Position numbers and translations under genes: made by a program
NCBI RefSeq assembly: GCF_040801785.1
Contig: NZ_CP161805.1
Location: 2,294,001-2,358,000 of the forward strand
Direction: 5' to 3'
DNA from: Sulfitobacter sp. LCG007
GTDB lineage: Bacteria > Pseudomonadota > Alphaproteobacteria > Rhodobacterales > Rhodobacteraceae
Length of the DNA stretch: 64,000 bases
In this document: positions 17,737 to 27,775 of the stretch, one piece after another
Layout: each line of letters starts with the position of its first letter
How positions within the stretch are numbered: the stretch's first letter is position 1
Notes under the pieces: model-generated
Told to the model about the DNA's origin: nothing
Seen by the model: the letters and a program-made list of their open reading frames with translations, nothing else
The model's database searches: none

Positions 17737-19152
17737 TCAGTCGACCGTCTCTTCCACCTCGTCCCTCTGCGCCACCCGGGTTCCGGCCTTGACGGAGGTC
17801 ACGACGCCCAGGGACTTCAGTTTCCGGTGCAGGGCCGAGCGTTCCATCCCGACGAAATTTGCCGTTCGCGAGATGTTGCCGCCGAAGCGATTGATCTGCG
17901 TCAGGAGGTATTCGCGTTCGAAGGCCTCGCGCGCCTCGCGCAGCGGCAGCGCCGCCAATGCGCCCGAGAGCACGACCCGCCCCTCCTCCGGGGCCCCCTC
18001 GTCCTCTCCGGGAAGTTCGCGCGACTCGATCGGCCCGGTGCCGTCGCCCAGTATCAGCACGCGTTCGACAAGATTCTTCAGCTGGCGGACGTTTCCCGGC
18101 CAGACCATCGTCTGCAGCAGGGCCGCGGCGTCATCGGCCAGTTCACGCATCGGCAGACCCTGAGAGGCGTGCATCTCCTGGATGAAGTGACGCGCCAGGA
18201 CCGGGATGTCCTCGCGCCGGTCCGCAAGTGACGGCACGGCAATGGGAACCACGTTCAGGCGGTGATAGAGTTCTTCCCGGAACGTCTCGTCCCGGATCGC
18301 CTGTTCGAGATCGCGGTTCGTGCTCGAAATGACGCGCAGATCCACGCGAACCTTGTCGTTGCCGCCGACACGGGTGAACTGCTGATCGACGAGCACCCGC
18401 AGGATCTTGCTTTGGGTCCCGACCGGCATGTCGGCGACCTCGTCGAAATAGATCACGCCACCATGCGCCTGCTCCAGCAGTCCCGGCTCGATCCCGCGCG
18501 AGGGGGTCTCGCGTCCGAAAAGCACCTCCTCCATCCGGTCGGGCGCCACACCGGCGCAGTTCACGGTGACGAAGGGGGCCGTGGAACGGTTCGAATGCGC
18601 GTGGATGTAACGGGCGGCCAGTTCCTTTCCCGCCCCGGCGGGGCCCGTGAGCATCACGCGCCCGTTCGACTTGGTGACCTTGTCGAGCTGTCCGATCAAC
18701 GCCCTGAAGGCCGCGGACTGGCCGATCATGTCGCTGGGCGTCGTGTCCTTCCGGCGCAGGGTGGAGTTTTCGCGCCGCAGACGGGCGGTTTCCATCGCCC
18801 GACGGATCACCACCAGAAGCTGGTCGATGTTGAAGGGCTTTTCGATGAAGTCGTAGGCACCCTGCCGGATCGCCGCCACCGCGATCTCGATGTTGCCGTG
18901 CCCCGAGATGATGACCACCGGCACATCCGGATTGTCGCGTTTCACCGTCTTGAGAATGTCGATGCCGTCCATCCGGCTGTCCTTGAGCCAGATGTCGAGG
19001 ATCACCAGCGCCGGCGCGTCCCGGTTGATCGCCGCCATCGCTTCATCGGAGTTGCCGGCGAGCCGCGTGCTGTAGCCCTCGTCCTGCAGGATATCCGAGA
19101 TCAGTTCACGGATGTCGCGTTCGTCATCGACGATCAGAATATCGCTCATCAT
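17737..19152 (-). CDS. ntrX: Nitrogen-related response regulator NtrX
   Basis: A 471-residue response regulator with receiver domain (phosphoacceptor Asp in LVILDIWLKDSRMDG), AAA+ domain (Walker A GPAGAGKEL near 168, Walker B GGVIYFDEVADM) and a C-terminal Fis-type helix-turn-helix (NRFGGNISRTANFVGMERSALHRKL). The GAFTGA loop used to contact sigma-54 is absent: the segment after LFG reads RETPSRGIEPG. It is probably phosphorylated by NtrY, encoded immediately upstream with an ATGA overlap. NtrX is known in alphaproteobacteria to affect nitrogen use, envelope and redox genes. Confidence 0.95.
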   Translation of the reverse strand: MMSDILIVDDERDIRELISDILQDEGYSTRLAGNSDEAMAAINRDAPALVILDIWLKDSRMDGIDILKTVKRDNPDVPVVIISGHGNIEIAVAAIRQGAYDFIEKPFNIDQLLVVIRRAMETARLRRENSTLRRKDTTPSDMIGQSAAFRALIGQLDKVTKSNGRVMLTGPAGAGKELAARYIHAHSNRSTAPFVTVNCAGVAPDRMEEVLFGRETPSRGIEPGLLEQAHGGVIYFDEVADMPVGTQSKILRVLVDQQFTRVGGNDKVRVDLRVISSTNRDLEQAIRDETFREELYHRLNVVPIAVPSLADRREDIPVLARHFIQEMHASQGLPMRELADDAAALLQTMVWPGNVRQLKNLVERVLILGDGTGPIESRELPGEDEGAPEEGRVVLSGALAALPLREAREAFEREYLLTQINRFGGNISRTANFVGMERSALHRKLKSLGVVTSVKAGTRVAQRDEVEETVD

Positions 19153-21401
19153 ACGGTTCCTTCCAGTTCTGGAGCTGTTTCGACGGGGGCACCGCTAAGT
19201 GGCAGCAAGACGACTGCCATTGCCCCGAAATGCGACGCCTGCCCGAACGGCTCGGCGTCCTCGAGGCCAAGGCTGCCGCCATGCTCCTCAATGATCTTCT
19301 TGACGATAGGCAGACCGAGACCGGTGCCCTCGCTGCGGGTCGTGACGTAGGGTTCGAAGAGGCGCGCGCGGTCTTCCGGCAGTCCGATGCCGTTATCCGA
19401 GATGGTGATGCGCGCCTTGCCTTCGGGCAGCGTCAAGGCGATCCGGATTTCCGGCTCGAACCCGTCCGGAGCGCCCCTTTTTGCAAGGCTTTCGGTGGCT
19501 TCCCCTGCGTTCTTTATCAGGTTCGTCAGCGCCTGGTGGATCATCGTCGGATCGAGGTCCGCCAGAACCGGACCCTCGGGAAGCGACGCCGCGATCTCGA
19601 CGTCCGGCTGGCCTTCGCGCTGAAGCAGCACCGCGTCGGCGACAAGCTGCGTGAGATCGACGAGCTTGCGCTCGGGCTCGGGCATGCGCGCGAATTTCGA
19701 GAACTCGTCCACGATCCGGCGCAGATCGCCGGTCTGGCGCACGATCACCCCGGTCATCTGTTCGAGCGAGGCCGCGTCCTCCCCGTCGAGTTTCGGCGTG
19801 AACTTCCGCTTGAGACGTTCGGCGGAAAGCTGGATCGGCGTCAGCGGGTTCTTGATCTCGTGCGCGATGCGTCGGGCGACGTCGCCCCATGCGGCCATGC
19901 GCTGCGCGGAAACCAGATCGGTCACGTCGTCGAAGGCCACCACATAGCCCTCGAGCCTTCCGTCATCCGCCCGGCGGGTCGCCATCCGTACCAGCAGGTT
20001 CTCGAGCCTGCGCTGCCGCGATACCTTGACCTCGCCCTGCGCCACCTCGTTGGGCCCGTTGAGCAGCGTCTCGAACAGCGGTCCGAATTCGGGGATCGCA
20101 TGGACCAGCGCCAGCGACTGCTGCTCGTCGCTCCAGTCGAGCAGACGCTCGGCGGAACGGTTCACGAAGGTCACGCGCCCTTCCGGGTCAAGGCCGACGA
20201 CTCCTGAGGTCACCGAGCTGAGCACGGAATCAAAGAGCCGCCGGCGCCGCTCGATCTGGCGCGTGTTGTCGATGAGTGTCTCCCGCTGGCCCTTCAGCTG
20301 GCGTGTCATCTGGTTGAAGTAACGCCCGAGCATGGCGATCTCGTCGTCGCCGTCCTCCTCGCGGACCTGAACATCGAGATCACCGGCCCCCACCCTCTGC
20401 GCCGCCCCCGTGAGACGGCCGACCGGTCCCGAGAGACGTTCGGCGAAAAGCAGGCCGAGCCAGATCGCCGCCAGGATGAGGATCAGCGCAAAGCCCAGAT
20501 AGAGCAGGCCGAACTCGAAGAGCAGCCTGCCGCGCTCGCTCTCGAGCTGTTGATACAGGCGCACCGTCTCCTGCGTCTCGTCGAGCAGGGAGAGGATGTC
20601 GCCGTCCACGTCGCGACTGACATAGAGAAGGCGGTCGGTATAGGAAGCCAGCCGCGTGAGCGCGCGATACTCGCTGTTGGCGAGGTCCTCGATCACCACG
20701 ACCTCCTCGGCATTGGCGGCGGCGATCTGGTCCGGCGTCGGCTGCTCGAAATCAAACAGGTAGGACCGGTCGCCCCGGGCGCGGATCTGGCCCGTCCCGT
20801 CGATCATGTAGGCTTCCCGCAGGCCGCGCTGGATCAGGCGCTGGCCCTCGCCCAGAAGCTCGGTATCGGGCGCGGCGACGCCGTTGCGCCGGGCCTGGTC
20901 GATGCTGCGCGCGAGCGCCATGACGTCCTCGCGCAGCGCGCTTCGCTCTTCCTCCTCGTAGGCCTCTGCGGCGGCCAGTGACGAGCCCACGACACTGCGC
21001 ACCCGGTCCGAGAACCAGCCCTCGAGACCGACGTTCACGGTGAGGCCGGCGAAGATGGCCACCGTGACCGTCGGGATCAGCGCCAGCAGGGCGAAGACGC
21101 CGATCAGCCGCAGGTGCAGGCGCGAACCGGCCGACTTGGCGCGCCGCGCCGCGATCAGGCGGCCGACCTGGACCAGCACCAGCGCCGCAACCGCAAGGAT
21201 GTAGACGAGGTCCGTCAGCAGGATCAGGCGCAGGCTGAGCGTGTTCGCCACCTGCGCCAGCGGTCCGAGGACGGTATAGGTCAACAGCGCGAGCACCGGC
21301 CCCAGGACCACCAGCCCCAGCGACGCATACCTGCGCAGGCGCCTGGCGTTGCGAAGGTGGCTCACCCTCGTCGCCAGCGTGCTCCGTGTCCGGGATGCCA
21401 C
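19149..21401 (-). CDS. ntrY: Sensor histidine kinase NtrY
   Basis: A 750-residue membrane sensor kinase. Two N-terminal hydrophobic segments, a third and fourth near residues 75-105, then a long periplasmic loop (about 110-285), another TM near 300, HAMP (RLSGPVGRLTGAAQRVGAGDLD), PAS (VLSSVTSGVVGLDPEGRVTFVN), and the kinase core with H-box [19 protein letters not shown] near 517 and N/G boxes LTNLIKNAGEA and GTGLGLPIVKK. It partners NtrX. The gene is separated from ntrC by about 100 bases on the same strand. Confidence 0.95.
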   Translation of the reverse strand: MASRTRSTLATRVSHLRNARRLRRYASLGLVVLGPVLALLTYTVLGPLAQVANTLSLRLILLTDLVYILAVAALVLVQVGRLIAARRAKSAGSRLHLRLIGVFALLALIPTVTVAIFAGLTVNVGLEGWFSDRVRSVVGSSLAAAEAYEEEERSALREDVMALARSIDQARRNGVAAPDTELLGEGQRLIQRGLREAYMIDGTGQIRARGDRSYLFDFEQPTPDQIAAANAEEVVVIEDLANSEYRALTRLASYTDRLLYVSRDVDGDILSLLDETQETVRLYQQLESERGRLLFEFGLLYLGFALILILAAIWLGLLFAERLSGPVGRLTGAAQRVGAGDLDVQVREEDGDDEIAMLGRYFNQMTRQLKGQRETLIDNTRQIERRRRLFDSVLSSVTSGVVGLDPEGRVTFVNRSAERLLDWSDEQQSLALVHAIPEFGPLFETLLNGPNEVAQGEVKVSRQRRLENLLVRMATRRADDGRLEGYVVAFDDVTDLVSAQRMAAWGDVARRIAHEIKNPLTPIQLSAERLKRKFTPKLDGEDAASLEQMTGVIVRQTGDLRRIVDEFSKFARMPEPERKLVDLTQLVADAVLLQREGQPDVEIAASLPEGPVLADLDPTMIHQALTNLIKNAGEATESLAKRGAPDGFEPEIRIALTLPEGKARITISDNGIGLPEDRARLFEPYVTTRSEGTGLGLPIVKKIIEEHGGSLGLEDAEPFGQASHFGAMAVVLLPLSGAPVETAPELEGTV

Positions 21402-21501
21402 CCGCTATCCTCACACTGATGTGGCGCTTGCACGCGCCAACCGCTCTATTTTGTGGTCTTCCCACGGGGTGTCCCCCGTTCGCCACGCTTATGTTGCGGT
21501 T

Positions 21502-22866
21502 TTACATCAACTTGCGGCGCCGTGTCACCTCAATATCGAGGTCGGTGATCTTCTTTCTCAGGGTATTCCGGTTTATCCCGAGCAGATCCGCGCATTTCGC
21601 CTGGTTTCCGCCCGTTGCCTCCAGCGCGATCTCGATCAGAGGCGCCTCGACCTCGCGCAGGATCCTCGAGTACAGCCCCGCCGGCGGCAGGATGTTGCCA
21701 TGCAGGTCGAAATAACGGCGCAGGTGCCGCTCGACGCTGGCGCCAAGCTTCTCGGTATCGCCCGCCGCACGCATCGGTTCGAGGTCAGGCTGCGCGCCGA
21801 GCACCTGCTCGACTTCCTGTGCGGTGATTTCCGCCGCGCGGCTTGTCAGCCCGAGCCTGCGCACGGCATTCTCGAGCTGGCGCACGTTGCCGGGCCAGCT
21901 GTAGGTGCGGAAGATCTCGGCGGCATCCTTGGACAGCGTGCGCAGCGACCCGCCCGCTGCCTCGAGTTTGGCGAGGAAATGCTCGGCCAGCAGCGGGATA
22001 TCGTCGACCCGCTCGCGCAGCGCCGGCACGGTCAGGGTCGCGCCGCTGAGGCGGTAGTAAAGGTCCTTGCGCATCCTGCCCGATTTCATCGCCGTGGTCA
22101 GGTCGGACTGGCTGGTGGCGAGAAAGCGCGGCGTATAATCGCCCGGCGTGTCCATCATGCGCACCACCCGGGCCTGAATCTCTTCCGGGATGTCGGCGAT
22201 TTCTTCTATCAGCAGCGTCCCGCCCTTGACCCGGGCAAGCAGGCGCGCGGGCCCCTCGAGATCCTGCAGATCAGCGCCGGTCGCGGTGATGAAGGGCAGC
22301 GTGCGCCGGTCCGAGAAGTCGTGCAGTGCCCGCGCGATCAGGGACTTCCCGGTGCCGGATTCACCCCAGATCAATACCGGCAGATCGGTGTTCATCATCC
22401 GGGCGACGACACGGTAGAGCGACTGCATCACCTGCGTCCGGCCCACCAGGGGCAGGTCGTCGGGCCTGTCCTCCTCGACAGGGGCCGACCGGCGCGCCGT
22501 GCGTCTCTGCTCCAGCGCGCGGGCGGTGCGCTTCATGAGGTCGGGCAGATCGAAGGGCTTGGGCAGATAGTCGTAAGCCTCGGCCTCGGCCGCCTGAATG
22601 GCGGTCATGATGGTGTTCTGCGCCGAAATCACGATCACCGGCAGGCCGGGGCGGTCCTGGCTGATCTTCGGAAGCATCTCTAGCCCGTTGCCGTCCGGCA
22701 TCATCACGTCCGAGATGACCACGTCGCCCTTCCCCTCCGCGACCCAGCGCATCAACGTGGTCAGGCTCGACGTCGCATGCACCTTGCATCCGGCCCGCGT
22801 CAGCGCCTGGGTAAGGACCGTCCGGATCGTGCGGTCGTCGTCGGCGACAAGTACTGTGCCGTCCAT
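21502..22866 (-). CDS. ntrC: Nitrogen regulator NtrC
   Basis: A 454-residue response regulator controlling nitrogen assimilation. The receiver has the phosphoacceptor in [13 protein letters not shown]; the AAA+ domain has Walker A GESGTGKS near 168 and a Walker B-like [12 protein letters not shown] where the usual DE is EE; the C-terminus has a Fis-type HTH ([21 protein letters not shown]). No GAFTGA motif is present between the Walker motifs. This matches Rhodobacter capsulatus NtrC, which activates sigma-70 rather than sigma-54 polymerase. The gene follows ntrB with two bases between. Confidence 0.95.
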   Translation of the reverse strand: MDGTVLVADDDRTIRTVLTQALTRAGCKVHATSSLTTLMRWVAEGKGDVVISDVMMPDGNGLEMLPKISQDRPGLPVIVISAQNTIMTAIQAAEAEAYDYLPKPFDLPDLMKRTARALEQRRTARRSAPVEEDRPDDLPLVGRTQVMQSLYRVVARMMNTDLPVLIWGESGTGKSLIARALHDFSDRRTLPFITATGADLQDLEGPARLLARVKGGTLLIEEIADIPEEIQARVVRMMDTPGDYTPRFLATSQSDLTTAMKSGRMRKDLYYRLSGATLTVPALRERVDDIPLLAEHFLAKLEAAGGSLRTLSKDAAEIFRTYSWPGNVRQLENAVRRLGLTSRAAEITAQEVEQVLGAQPDLEPMRAAGDTEKLGASVERHLRRYFDLHGNILPPAGLYSRILREVEAPLIEIALEATGGNQAKCADLLGINRNTLRKKITDLDIEVTRRRKLM

Positions 22867-22868
22867 GC

Positions 22869-23960
22869 TCAGCTCTCCTCTGCAAGGTGAAGTGTGGCTT
22901 CCTTCGGCGCGCGCGCGAGGGAAATCTTGAAGACGGTCCGGCCCGGCACAGAGCTCACCGAGATCCAGCCCCCGTGGTCCGAGATGATCTTGCTGACCAG
23001 CGCAAGGCCAAGCCCGGTGCCGTTCTCGCGTCCCGACACGAAGGGCTCGAAGATATCGCCCTTGATGTTCTCCGGCAGGCCCGGCCCGTCGTCGATGATC
23101 TCGATCTGCAGCGGCAGGGACTGGCCGGTGCCATCGGCGCGGCGCAGCCGGAAGGAATGCTCGTAATAGCTGTGCAGCCGGATCGTCCCGGGCTTGCTGC
23201 CGGCCGCCTCCGAAGCGTTCTTGAGAAGGTTCAGCACCACCTGCAGCAGCTGATCGGGATCGCCATGCGCCAGCGGCAACGACGGGTCGTAATCCTCGAC
23301 CACCTTCATATGCGCCCCGAATCCCAGCAGGGCCGAACGCCGGGCGCGGTCCAGAACATCGTGAATGTTTACCGGTTTCAGATCCGGCAGCGTGAGGTTT
23401 CCGAACTGTTCGACCTGCTCGAGCAGCTTCACGATCCGGCGGCTCTCGGCCACGATGAGGTCGGTCAGTTCGAGATCGGATGCGCTGAGGTTCATGCTGA
23501 GCAGCTGAGCCGCGCCGGTAATGCCCGCCAGGGGGTTCTTGATTTCATGGGCGAGCATCTCGGCCATGCCGATCGCGGATTTCGCCGCCGCCTTGACCGA
23601 CTGGTTCTGCGTCACCCGGCCCGCAAGCTCGCGCGGGGATACCATCAGGATCATGTGACCCTCGCGGCCCTGGAGCGGCGCGACCTGAAGGTCGGACTGC
23701 ATCGGCGCGCGCTGTCCGCCGCCGACGTCCACATCGTTGACGAAAAGCGGCGTGGAGGTTTCGCGCGCCCGTTCGAAGGCCCGCTCCAGCGGGTCGTTCA
23801 CCGCGATCTGGTCCCAGACAGGGACACCCTTGATCGACTTGGCCGACACGTTGAAGAATCCCTCGGCGGCCGAGTTGATGTCGACGATCCGGTCGTCCGG
23901 ACCGATGATGATCGCCGGTACCGGAAGGCTCGACCACAGGGTGCGGTCCGGAACGCTCAT
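22869..23960 (-). CDS. ntrB: Nitrogen sensor kinase NtrB (GlnL)
   Basis: A 363-residue cytoplasmic kinase/phosphatase that sets the phosphorylation of NtrC in response to PII. An N-terminal PAS domain ([22 protein letters not shown]) precedes the H-box [19 protein letters not shown] near residue 140 and the catalytic boxes [26 protein letters not shown] and [12 protein letters not shown]. No membrane segment. Its start overlaps the dusB stop as ATGA (23957-23960), and ntrC follows, forming a dusB-ntrB-ntrC unit as in Rhodobacter (nifR3-ntrBC). Confidence 0.95.
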   Translation of the reverse strand: MSVPDRTLWSSLPVPAIIIGPDDRIVDINSAAEGFFNVSAKSIKGVPVWDQIAVNDPLERAFERARETSTPLFVNDVDVGGGQRAPMQSDLQVAPLQGREGHMILMVSPRELAGRVTQNQSVKAAAKSAIGMAEMLAHEIKNPLAGITGAAQLLSMNLSASDLELTDLIVAESRRIVKLLEQVEQFGNLTLPDLKPVNIHDVLDRARRSALLGFGAHMKVVEDYDPSLPLAHGDPDQLLQVVLNLLKNASEAAGSKPGTIRLHSYYEHSFRLRRADGTGQSLPLQIEIIDDGPGLPENIKGDIFEPFVSGRENGTGLGLALVSKIISDHGGWISVSSVPGRTVFKISLARAPKEATLHLAEES

Positions 23961-24970
23961 GCCGCCGCCCTCAGCGCGGCGCCACAGGCTTGCGGGATCA
24001 GCCGCTCGACCTCTTTCACGCTCCCCGCCGTCAGCACTGCCCGGCGCAGATCTGCCGGCGTTCCGGCTTCGTCCATGTACCAGCCCAGATGCTTGCGCGC
24101 CGTCCGCAGGCCAAGCTCGGACCCGTAGAACCGCTGGATCGCCGCGTAGTGCCCGAGGATCGTTTCCGCCAGCGCCTGGCCGTGCGGAATTTCGGGAGCG
24201 GGGCTGCCGAAGAGCCCGTGCGCGATCTCGGCCAGCCGCCAGGGCCGTCCTTGCGCGCCGCGACCAACCATCACCCCGTCCGCGCCCGACAGCGCCAGCG
24301 CTTTTTTCGCATCCGCCGCGTCACGGATGTCGCCATTAGCGATAACCGGAACCGAGACCGCCTCGCTGACCTCCCGGATTGCGGCCCAGTCCGCCTCACC
24401 CTTGTAGAACTGACAGCGCGTGCGCCCGTGGACCGTGATCATCGCCACGCCCGCCCGCTCTGCCCTTGCAGCGATCGACGCCGCGTTGCGCGTCGCGTCG
24501 TCCCAGCCGAGCCGCATCTTCACCGTGACCGGAACGCGCACGGCTGCCACGACCGCCTCGATCAGCCCCAGGGCATGGTCCGGATCCCGCATCAGTGCGG
24601 AACCCGACCATCCGCGCGTGACCTGTTTCGCCGGGCAGCCCATGTTGATGTCGATGATCCGTGCCCCCTGCCCTTCGAGCAGGCGCGCGGCTTCCGCCAT
24701 CGGCTCGGCGTCGCATCCGGCGATCTGCACCGAGGTACCTTCGACGCCCAACCCCAACTCGGCCCGTTCACGTGTCCCGCGACGCCGCGCGAGGATGTCG
24801 CGGCTCGCGATCATCTCTGAAACCACCAGCCCGGCACCATATCCCGCAACCAGCGCGCGAAACGGCAGATCGGTGATTCCAGCCATGGGTGCAAGGAGCA
24901 CCGGGGCACCGTTCCAGAGGGTCGACGTATCGCCAGTCACTTGCCTAATCCTTGAGCACTCAGCCATCAT
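23957..24970 (-). CDS. dusB: tRNA-dihydrouridine synthase DusB (NifR3)
   Basis: About 337 residues of an FMN-dependent tRNA dihydrouridine synthase. Visible are the FMN-binding start PVLLAPMAGITDLPFRAL, the active-site cysteine in DINMGCPAKQVTRG near residue 110, KMRLGWDD, TVHGRTRCQFYKG and NGDIRDAADAKKAL with GADGVMVGRGAQGRPW. The frame is open further upstream to 26104, but that part is antisense to ispDF, so ATG 24970 (tandem ATGATG, with GGAAAG just before) is chosen. It heads the dusB-ntrBC operon, equivalent to nifR3. Confidence 0.94.
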   Translation of the reverse strand: MMAECSRIRQVTGDTSTLWNGAPVLLAPMAGITDLPFRALVAGYGAGLVVSEMIASRDILARRRGTRERAELGLGVEGTSVQIAGCDAEPMAEAARLLEGQGARIIDINMGCPAKQVTRGWSGSALMRDPDHALGLIEAVVAAVRVPVTVKMRLGWDDATRNAASIAARAERAGVAMITVHGRTRCQFYKGEADWAAIREVSEAVSVPVIANGDIRDAADAKKALALSGADGVMVGRGAQGRPWRLAEIAHGLFGSPAPEIPHGQALAETILGHYAAIQRFYGSELGLRTARKHLGWYMDEAGTPADLRRAVLTAGSVKEVERLIPQACGAALRAAA

Positions 24971-25117
24971 GTACTTTCCATTGCGCAATACCTCAATGTC
25001 ACACCGCCCGCATGATTGCCGGACGCTGCGGCATGCCCAAAAAACAGGCACAACGGGCGGGTGATTGCCTCCTCTGCTTCGACGACCTAGACAGGGCCGA
25101 CACCAAGTGGAGGTCAA

Positions 25118-26254
25118 ATGAGCATCGCAGCGGTTATCGTCGCCGCGGGTCGCGGGGTACGCGCCGGCGGCGGACTGGCCAAGCAATGGCGCGTGCTGGG
25201 CGGCAAAACAGTCGTCGCGCACAGCATCCGCGCCTTCCAGCGCCACCCGGGCATCATCCGCATCGTGCTGGTGGTCCACCCCGACGACATGGACCGCACA
25301 GCGCCTTTCGCAGCGGCCGGCATCGACATCGTGCAGGGCGGAGAAGACAGGGCGGCATCGGTGCGCTGCGGTCTCGACGCGTTGCAGGGCCAGGACATCC
25401 GACAGGTGCTGATCCACGACGTCGCGCGGCCCTGCGTGTCGCCTGACGTGATCGAGCGAGTCATCGCAGCGCTCAAAACCTCTCCCGGCGCGGCCCCTGC
25501 CCTTGCGCTGAGCGATGCGCTCTGGACAGGCGCAGAGGGCCGCGTGACCGGCACCCGCGATCGCGCGGGGCTGTTGCGCGCCCAGACGCCGCAGGGCTTT
25601 GATTACGAGGCCATCCTCTCCGCCCACATCGCCCACGAGGGCAAGGCCGCCGATGATGTCGAGGTGGCCCGCGCAGCGGGGCTGGAGGTCGTGATCGTCG
25701 AGGGCGATCCCGACAATATCAAGATCACCACTGCCGCCGATTTCGCGCGGGCGGCCCGCATCCTGGAGCAGAATATGGATATCAGACTGGGCAACGGCTT
25801 CGACGTGCACGCCTTCGGTCCCGGAGATCACGTCACGCTCTGCGGCGTCCGGGTCGATCACGATCACGGGCTGGTCGGGCATTCGGACGCCGATGTTGGC
25901 ATGCACGCCATCACCGACGCGCTTTACGGCGCCCAGGCGAAGGGCGATATCGGCCAACATTTTCCGCCCTCCGACCCGCAGTGGAAAGGTGCCGAAAGCA
26001 GCATCTTCCTGAGCCACGCCGCCGAGATGGCCCGCAAGGACGGGTACGCCATTACCAACATCGACTGCACGCTGATCTGCGAACATCCCAAGATCGGCCC
26101 TCATGCAGAGGCCATGCGCGCCGAGCTTTCCCGCATCACCGGAACGGCGCCGGATCGCATCTCGGTCAAGGCCACCACCTCGGAGCGGCTCGGGTTCACG
26201 GGTCGCGGCGAGGGCATCGCCTGCATCGCAACCGCCACGCTGGTGCGGACATGA
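25118..26254 (+). CDS. ispDF: Bifunctional IspD/IspF enzyme
   Basis: A 378-residue fusion of two non-consecutive steps of the MEP isoprenoid pathway. Residues 1-219 are IspD ([40 protein letters not shown]), which makes CDP-methylerythritol. From about Met220, IspF follows ([67 protein letters not shown]), which forms the cyclodiphosphate; its metal ligands Asp and His in DVH are present. The fused form is common in alphaproteobacteria. A strong GGAGG lies six bases before the ATG. The stop overlaps pgpA by ATGA. Confidence 0.97.
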   Translation: MSIAAVIVAAGRGVRAGGGLAKQWRVLGGKTVVAHSIRAFQRHPGIIRIVLVVHPDDMDRTAPFAAAGIDIVQGGEDRAASVRCGLDALQGQDIRQVLIHDVARPCVSPDVIERVIAALKTSPGAAPALALSDALWTGAEGRVTGTRDRAGLLRAQTPQGFDYEAILSAHIAHEGKAADDVEVARAAGLEVVIVEGDPDNIKITTAADFARAARILEQNMDIRLGNGFDVHAFGPGDHVTLCGVRVDHDHGLVGHSDADVGMHAITDALYGAQAKGDIGQHFPPSDPQWKGAESSIFLSHAAEMARKDGYAITNIDCTLICEHPKIGPHAEAMRAELSRITGTAPDRISVKATTSERLGFTGRGEGIACIATATLVRT

Positions 26255-26742
26255 GAGTCGCGCGCATCATCGCAACCGTCCTCGGCGTCGGCTACATCCG
26301 CCCGGCTTCGGGGACATGGGGTTCGCTCGTGGCCCTGCCCTGGGGCTGGCTCCTGCATGTGATCGGCGGCTTTCCCCTCCTGCTGCTCGGCATCGTCGCA
26401 GCCTTTCTCGGCGGCTGGTGGGCGACGGGCAAGGCGACCCAGGGGAGCGACGATCACGACCCTTCCGAAATCGTCATCGACGAAGTCGCGGGCCAGTGGA
26501 TCGCTCTCCTGCCGCTGTCGTTCGCGTCCTGGCGCATGGGCATCGACATCCTCGCGATGTGGCCCGGCTTCATCGCCGCCTTCCTGCTCTTCCGCCTTTT
26601 CGACATCTGGAAGCCCGGCCCCGTCGGCTGGGCGGATCGTCGCGGCGACCCGCTGGGGGTCATGCTCGACGATGTTTTCGCGGGGATTGCGGCCGCCGTC
26701 TTCGTGGTGGGTCTCGCCGCGCTCTATCACGGCTTTCTTTGA
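26251..26742 (+). CDS. pgpA: Phosphatidylglycerophosphatase A
   Basis: A 163-residue membrane enzyme that dephosphorylates phosphatidylglycerol phosphate. It starts at the ATGA overlap with ispDF. Family features are the N-terminal [15 protein letters not shown], the acidic [19 protein letters not shown] segment that forms the catalytic site, and [18 protein letters not shown] with [14 protein letters not shown] at the C-terminus. About four hydrophobic segments are seen. Cotranscription with ispDF and the following pncC-like gene (one base apart) is likely. Confidence 0.95.
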   Translation: MRVARIIATVLGVGYIRPASGTWGSLVALPWGWLLHVIGGFPLLLLGIVAAFLGGWWATGKATQGSDDHDPSEIVIDEVAGQWIALLPLSFASWRMGIDILAMWPGFIAAFLLFRLFDIWKPGPVGWADRRGDPLGVMLDDVFAGIAAAVFVVGLAALYHGFL

Positions 26743-26743
26743 C

Positions 26744-27217
26744 ATGGAGGCGGCCCGGCGGATCGTCGAAATCGCGGCGCGAAAGAACCTGCTGATCGCC
26801 ACCGCTGAAAGCTGCACCGGGGGCATGGTCGCGGCGGCGATCACGGATGTGCCAGGCTCGTCGAACGCCTTGGAACGCGGCTTCGTGACCTATTCCAACG
26901 CGGCCAAGACCGAGATGCTGGGCGTGAAGCCCCGAACGCTCGAGGCACATGGCGCGGTGTCCGAGGAGGTCGCCGCCGAGATGGCCGAGGGCGCGCTGGC
27001 CCGTTCCCATGCGCGGCTTGCCGTGTCGATCACGGGCATCGCCGGTCCCGGCGGCTCGGAGTTCAAGCCCGAGGGCCGGGTCTGCTTCGGCCTCGCAGGC
27101 GCCGGGACGACGTTCACCGAGACGATCGAATTCGGCCCGCTCGGACGCGACAAGGTGCGCAGCGCCTCCCGCGATCACGCCCTCGACATGATTTTGCGCG
27201 CCTTGCAGGGCCTCTAG
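26744..27217 (+). CDS. pncC: CinA C-terminal domain protein (NMN amidohydrolase, PncC-like)
   Basis: A 157-residue stand-alone CinA-C domain. The characteristic LLIATAESCTGGMVAAAITDVPGSS and SITGIAGPGG are present; the former holds the catalytic Ser/Thr cluster. E. coli PncC deamidates nicotinamide mononucleotide to nicotinate mononucleotide in the pyridine nucleotide cycle; that activity is inferred. It begins one base after pgpA stops and converges on the COQ10-like gene 35 bases further on. Confidence 0.92.
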   Translation: MEAARRIVEIAARKNLLIATAESCTGGMVAAAITDVPGSSNALERGFVTYSNAAKTEMLGVKPRTLEAHGAVSEEVAAEMAEGALARSHARLAVSITGIAGPGGSEFKPEGRVCFGLAGAGTTFTETIEFGPLGRDKVRSASRDHALDMILRALQGL

Positions 27218-27251
27218 GCCCGGCTTTGGCGAGTTCCGGCGGGTGGGCGGC

Positions 27252-27707
27252 TCAGGCCGCCCCGCCACCGTAAAGTGCCGCCGCCCTGGCCTCGAAGGCC
27301 CGCACGATCCGCATCATCGCCTCGTTGAAGACGACACCGATCAGCTTTTGCAGGATCATGTTGCGGAAAGCGAAATCCACGAAGAAGGACACCTCGCAGC
27401 CACCGTCCACATCCTTGAACTGCCAGTCCGACCGCATGTACCTGAACGGCCCGTCGAGATATTCGGTTTCGATCCGCCGGTTGCCGGGATCGAGCACGAC
27501 GCGGCTGGTGAACTTCTCGCGGAAGACCTTGAAGCTGATGACCAGATCGGCGGTCATTATCTCGGTGTTGCCTTCCGGCTCACGCGTCAGCACACGCGCC
27601 GCCGCGCACCAGGGCAGGAATTCGGGATAGTCCTGCACATCCGCGACCAGGGTATACATCTGCTCGGCCGTATACGGCAGGATCCTCGTTTCCGAATGGG
27701 TAGGCAT
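27252..27707 (-). CDS. COQ10/RatA-like START-domain protein
   Basis: A 151-residue SRPBCC (START-like) protein: ETRILPYTAEQMYTLVADVQDYPEFLPWCAAARV at the N-terminus and FAFRNMILQKLIGVVFNEAMMRIVRAFEARA at the C-terminus are typical of the COQ10 / RatA family. Members act as ubiquinone chaperones that support respiratory electron flow; the E. coli homologue was also described as the RatA toxin. In an alphaproteobacterium with Q-10 the ubiquinone role is the better guess. It has no antitoxin-like partner next to it. Confidence 0.9.
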   Translation of the reverse strand: MPTHSETRILPYTAEQMYTLVADVQDYPEFLPWCAAARVLTREPEGNTEIMTADLVISFKVFREKFTSRVVLDPGNRRIETEYLDGPFRYMRSDWQFKDVDGGCEVSFFVDFAFRNMILQKLIGVVFNEAMMRIVRAFEARAAALYGGGAA

Positions 27708-27775
27708 TGATTTCGCGACATCCTCTGATTAGCCCTCATCTTCAATAACCGACCCCGGAGTTCAAGGCGAAACCC

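Noticed and set aside
24968-26104. Extension of dusB upstream over ispDF
   Set aside because: The frame is open but runs antisense to ispDF and has no DusB similarity; ATG 24970 with a good ribosome-binding site gives the normal length.
27252-27707. RatA toxin of a toxin-antitoxin pair
   Set aside because: No RatB-like partner is adjacent, and a COQ10-type ubiquinone role suits an aerobic alphaproteobacterium better.
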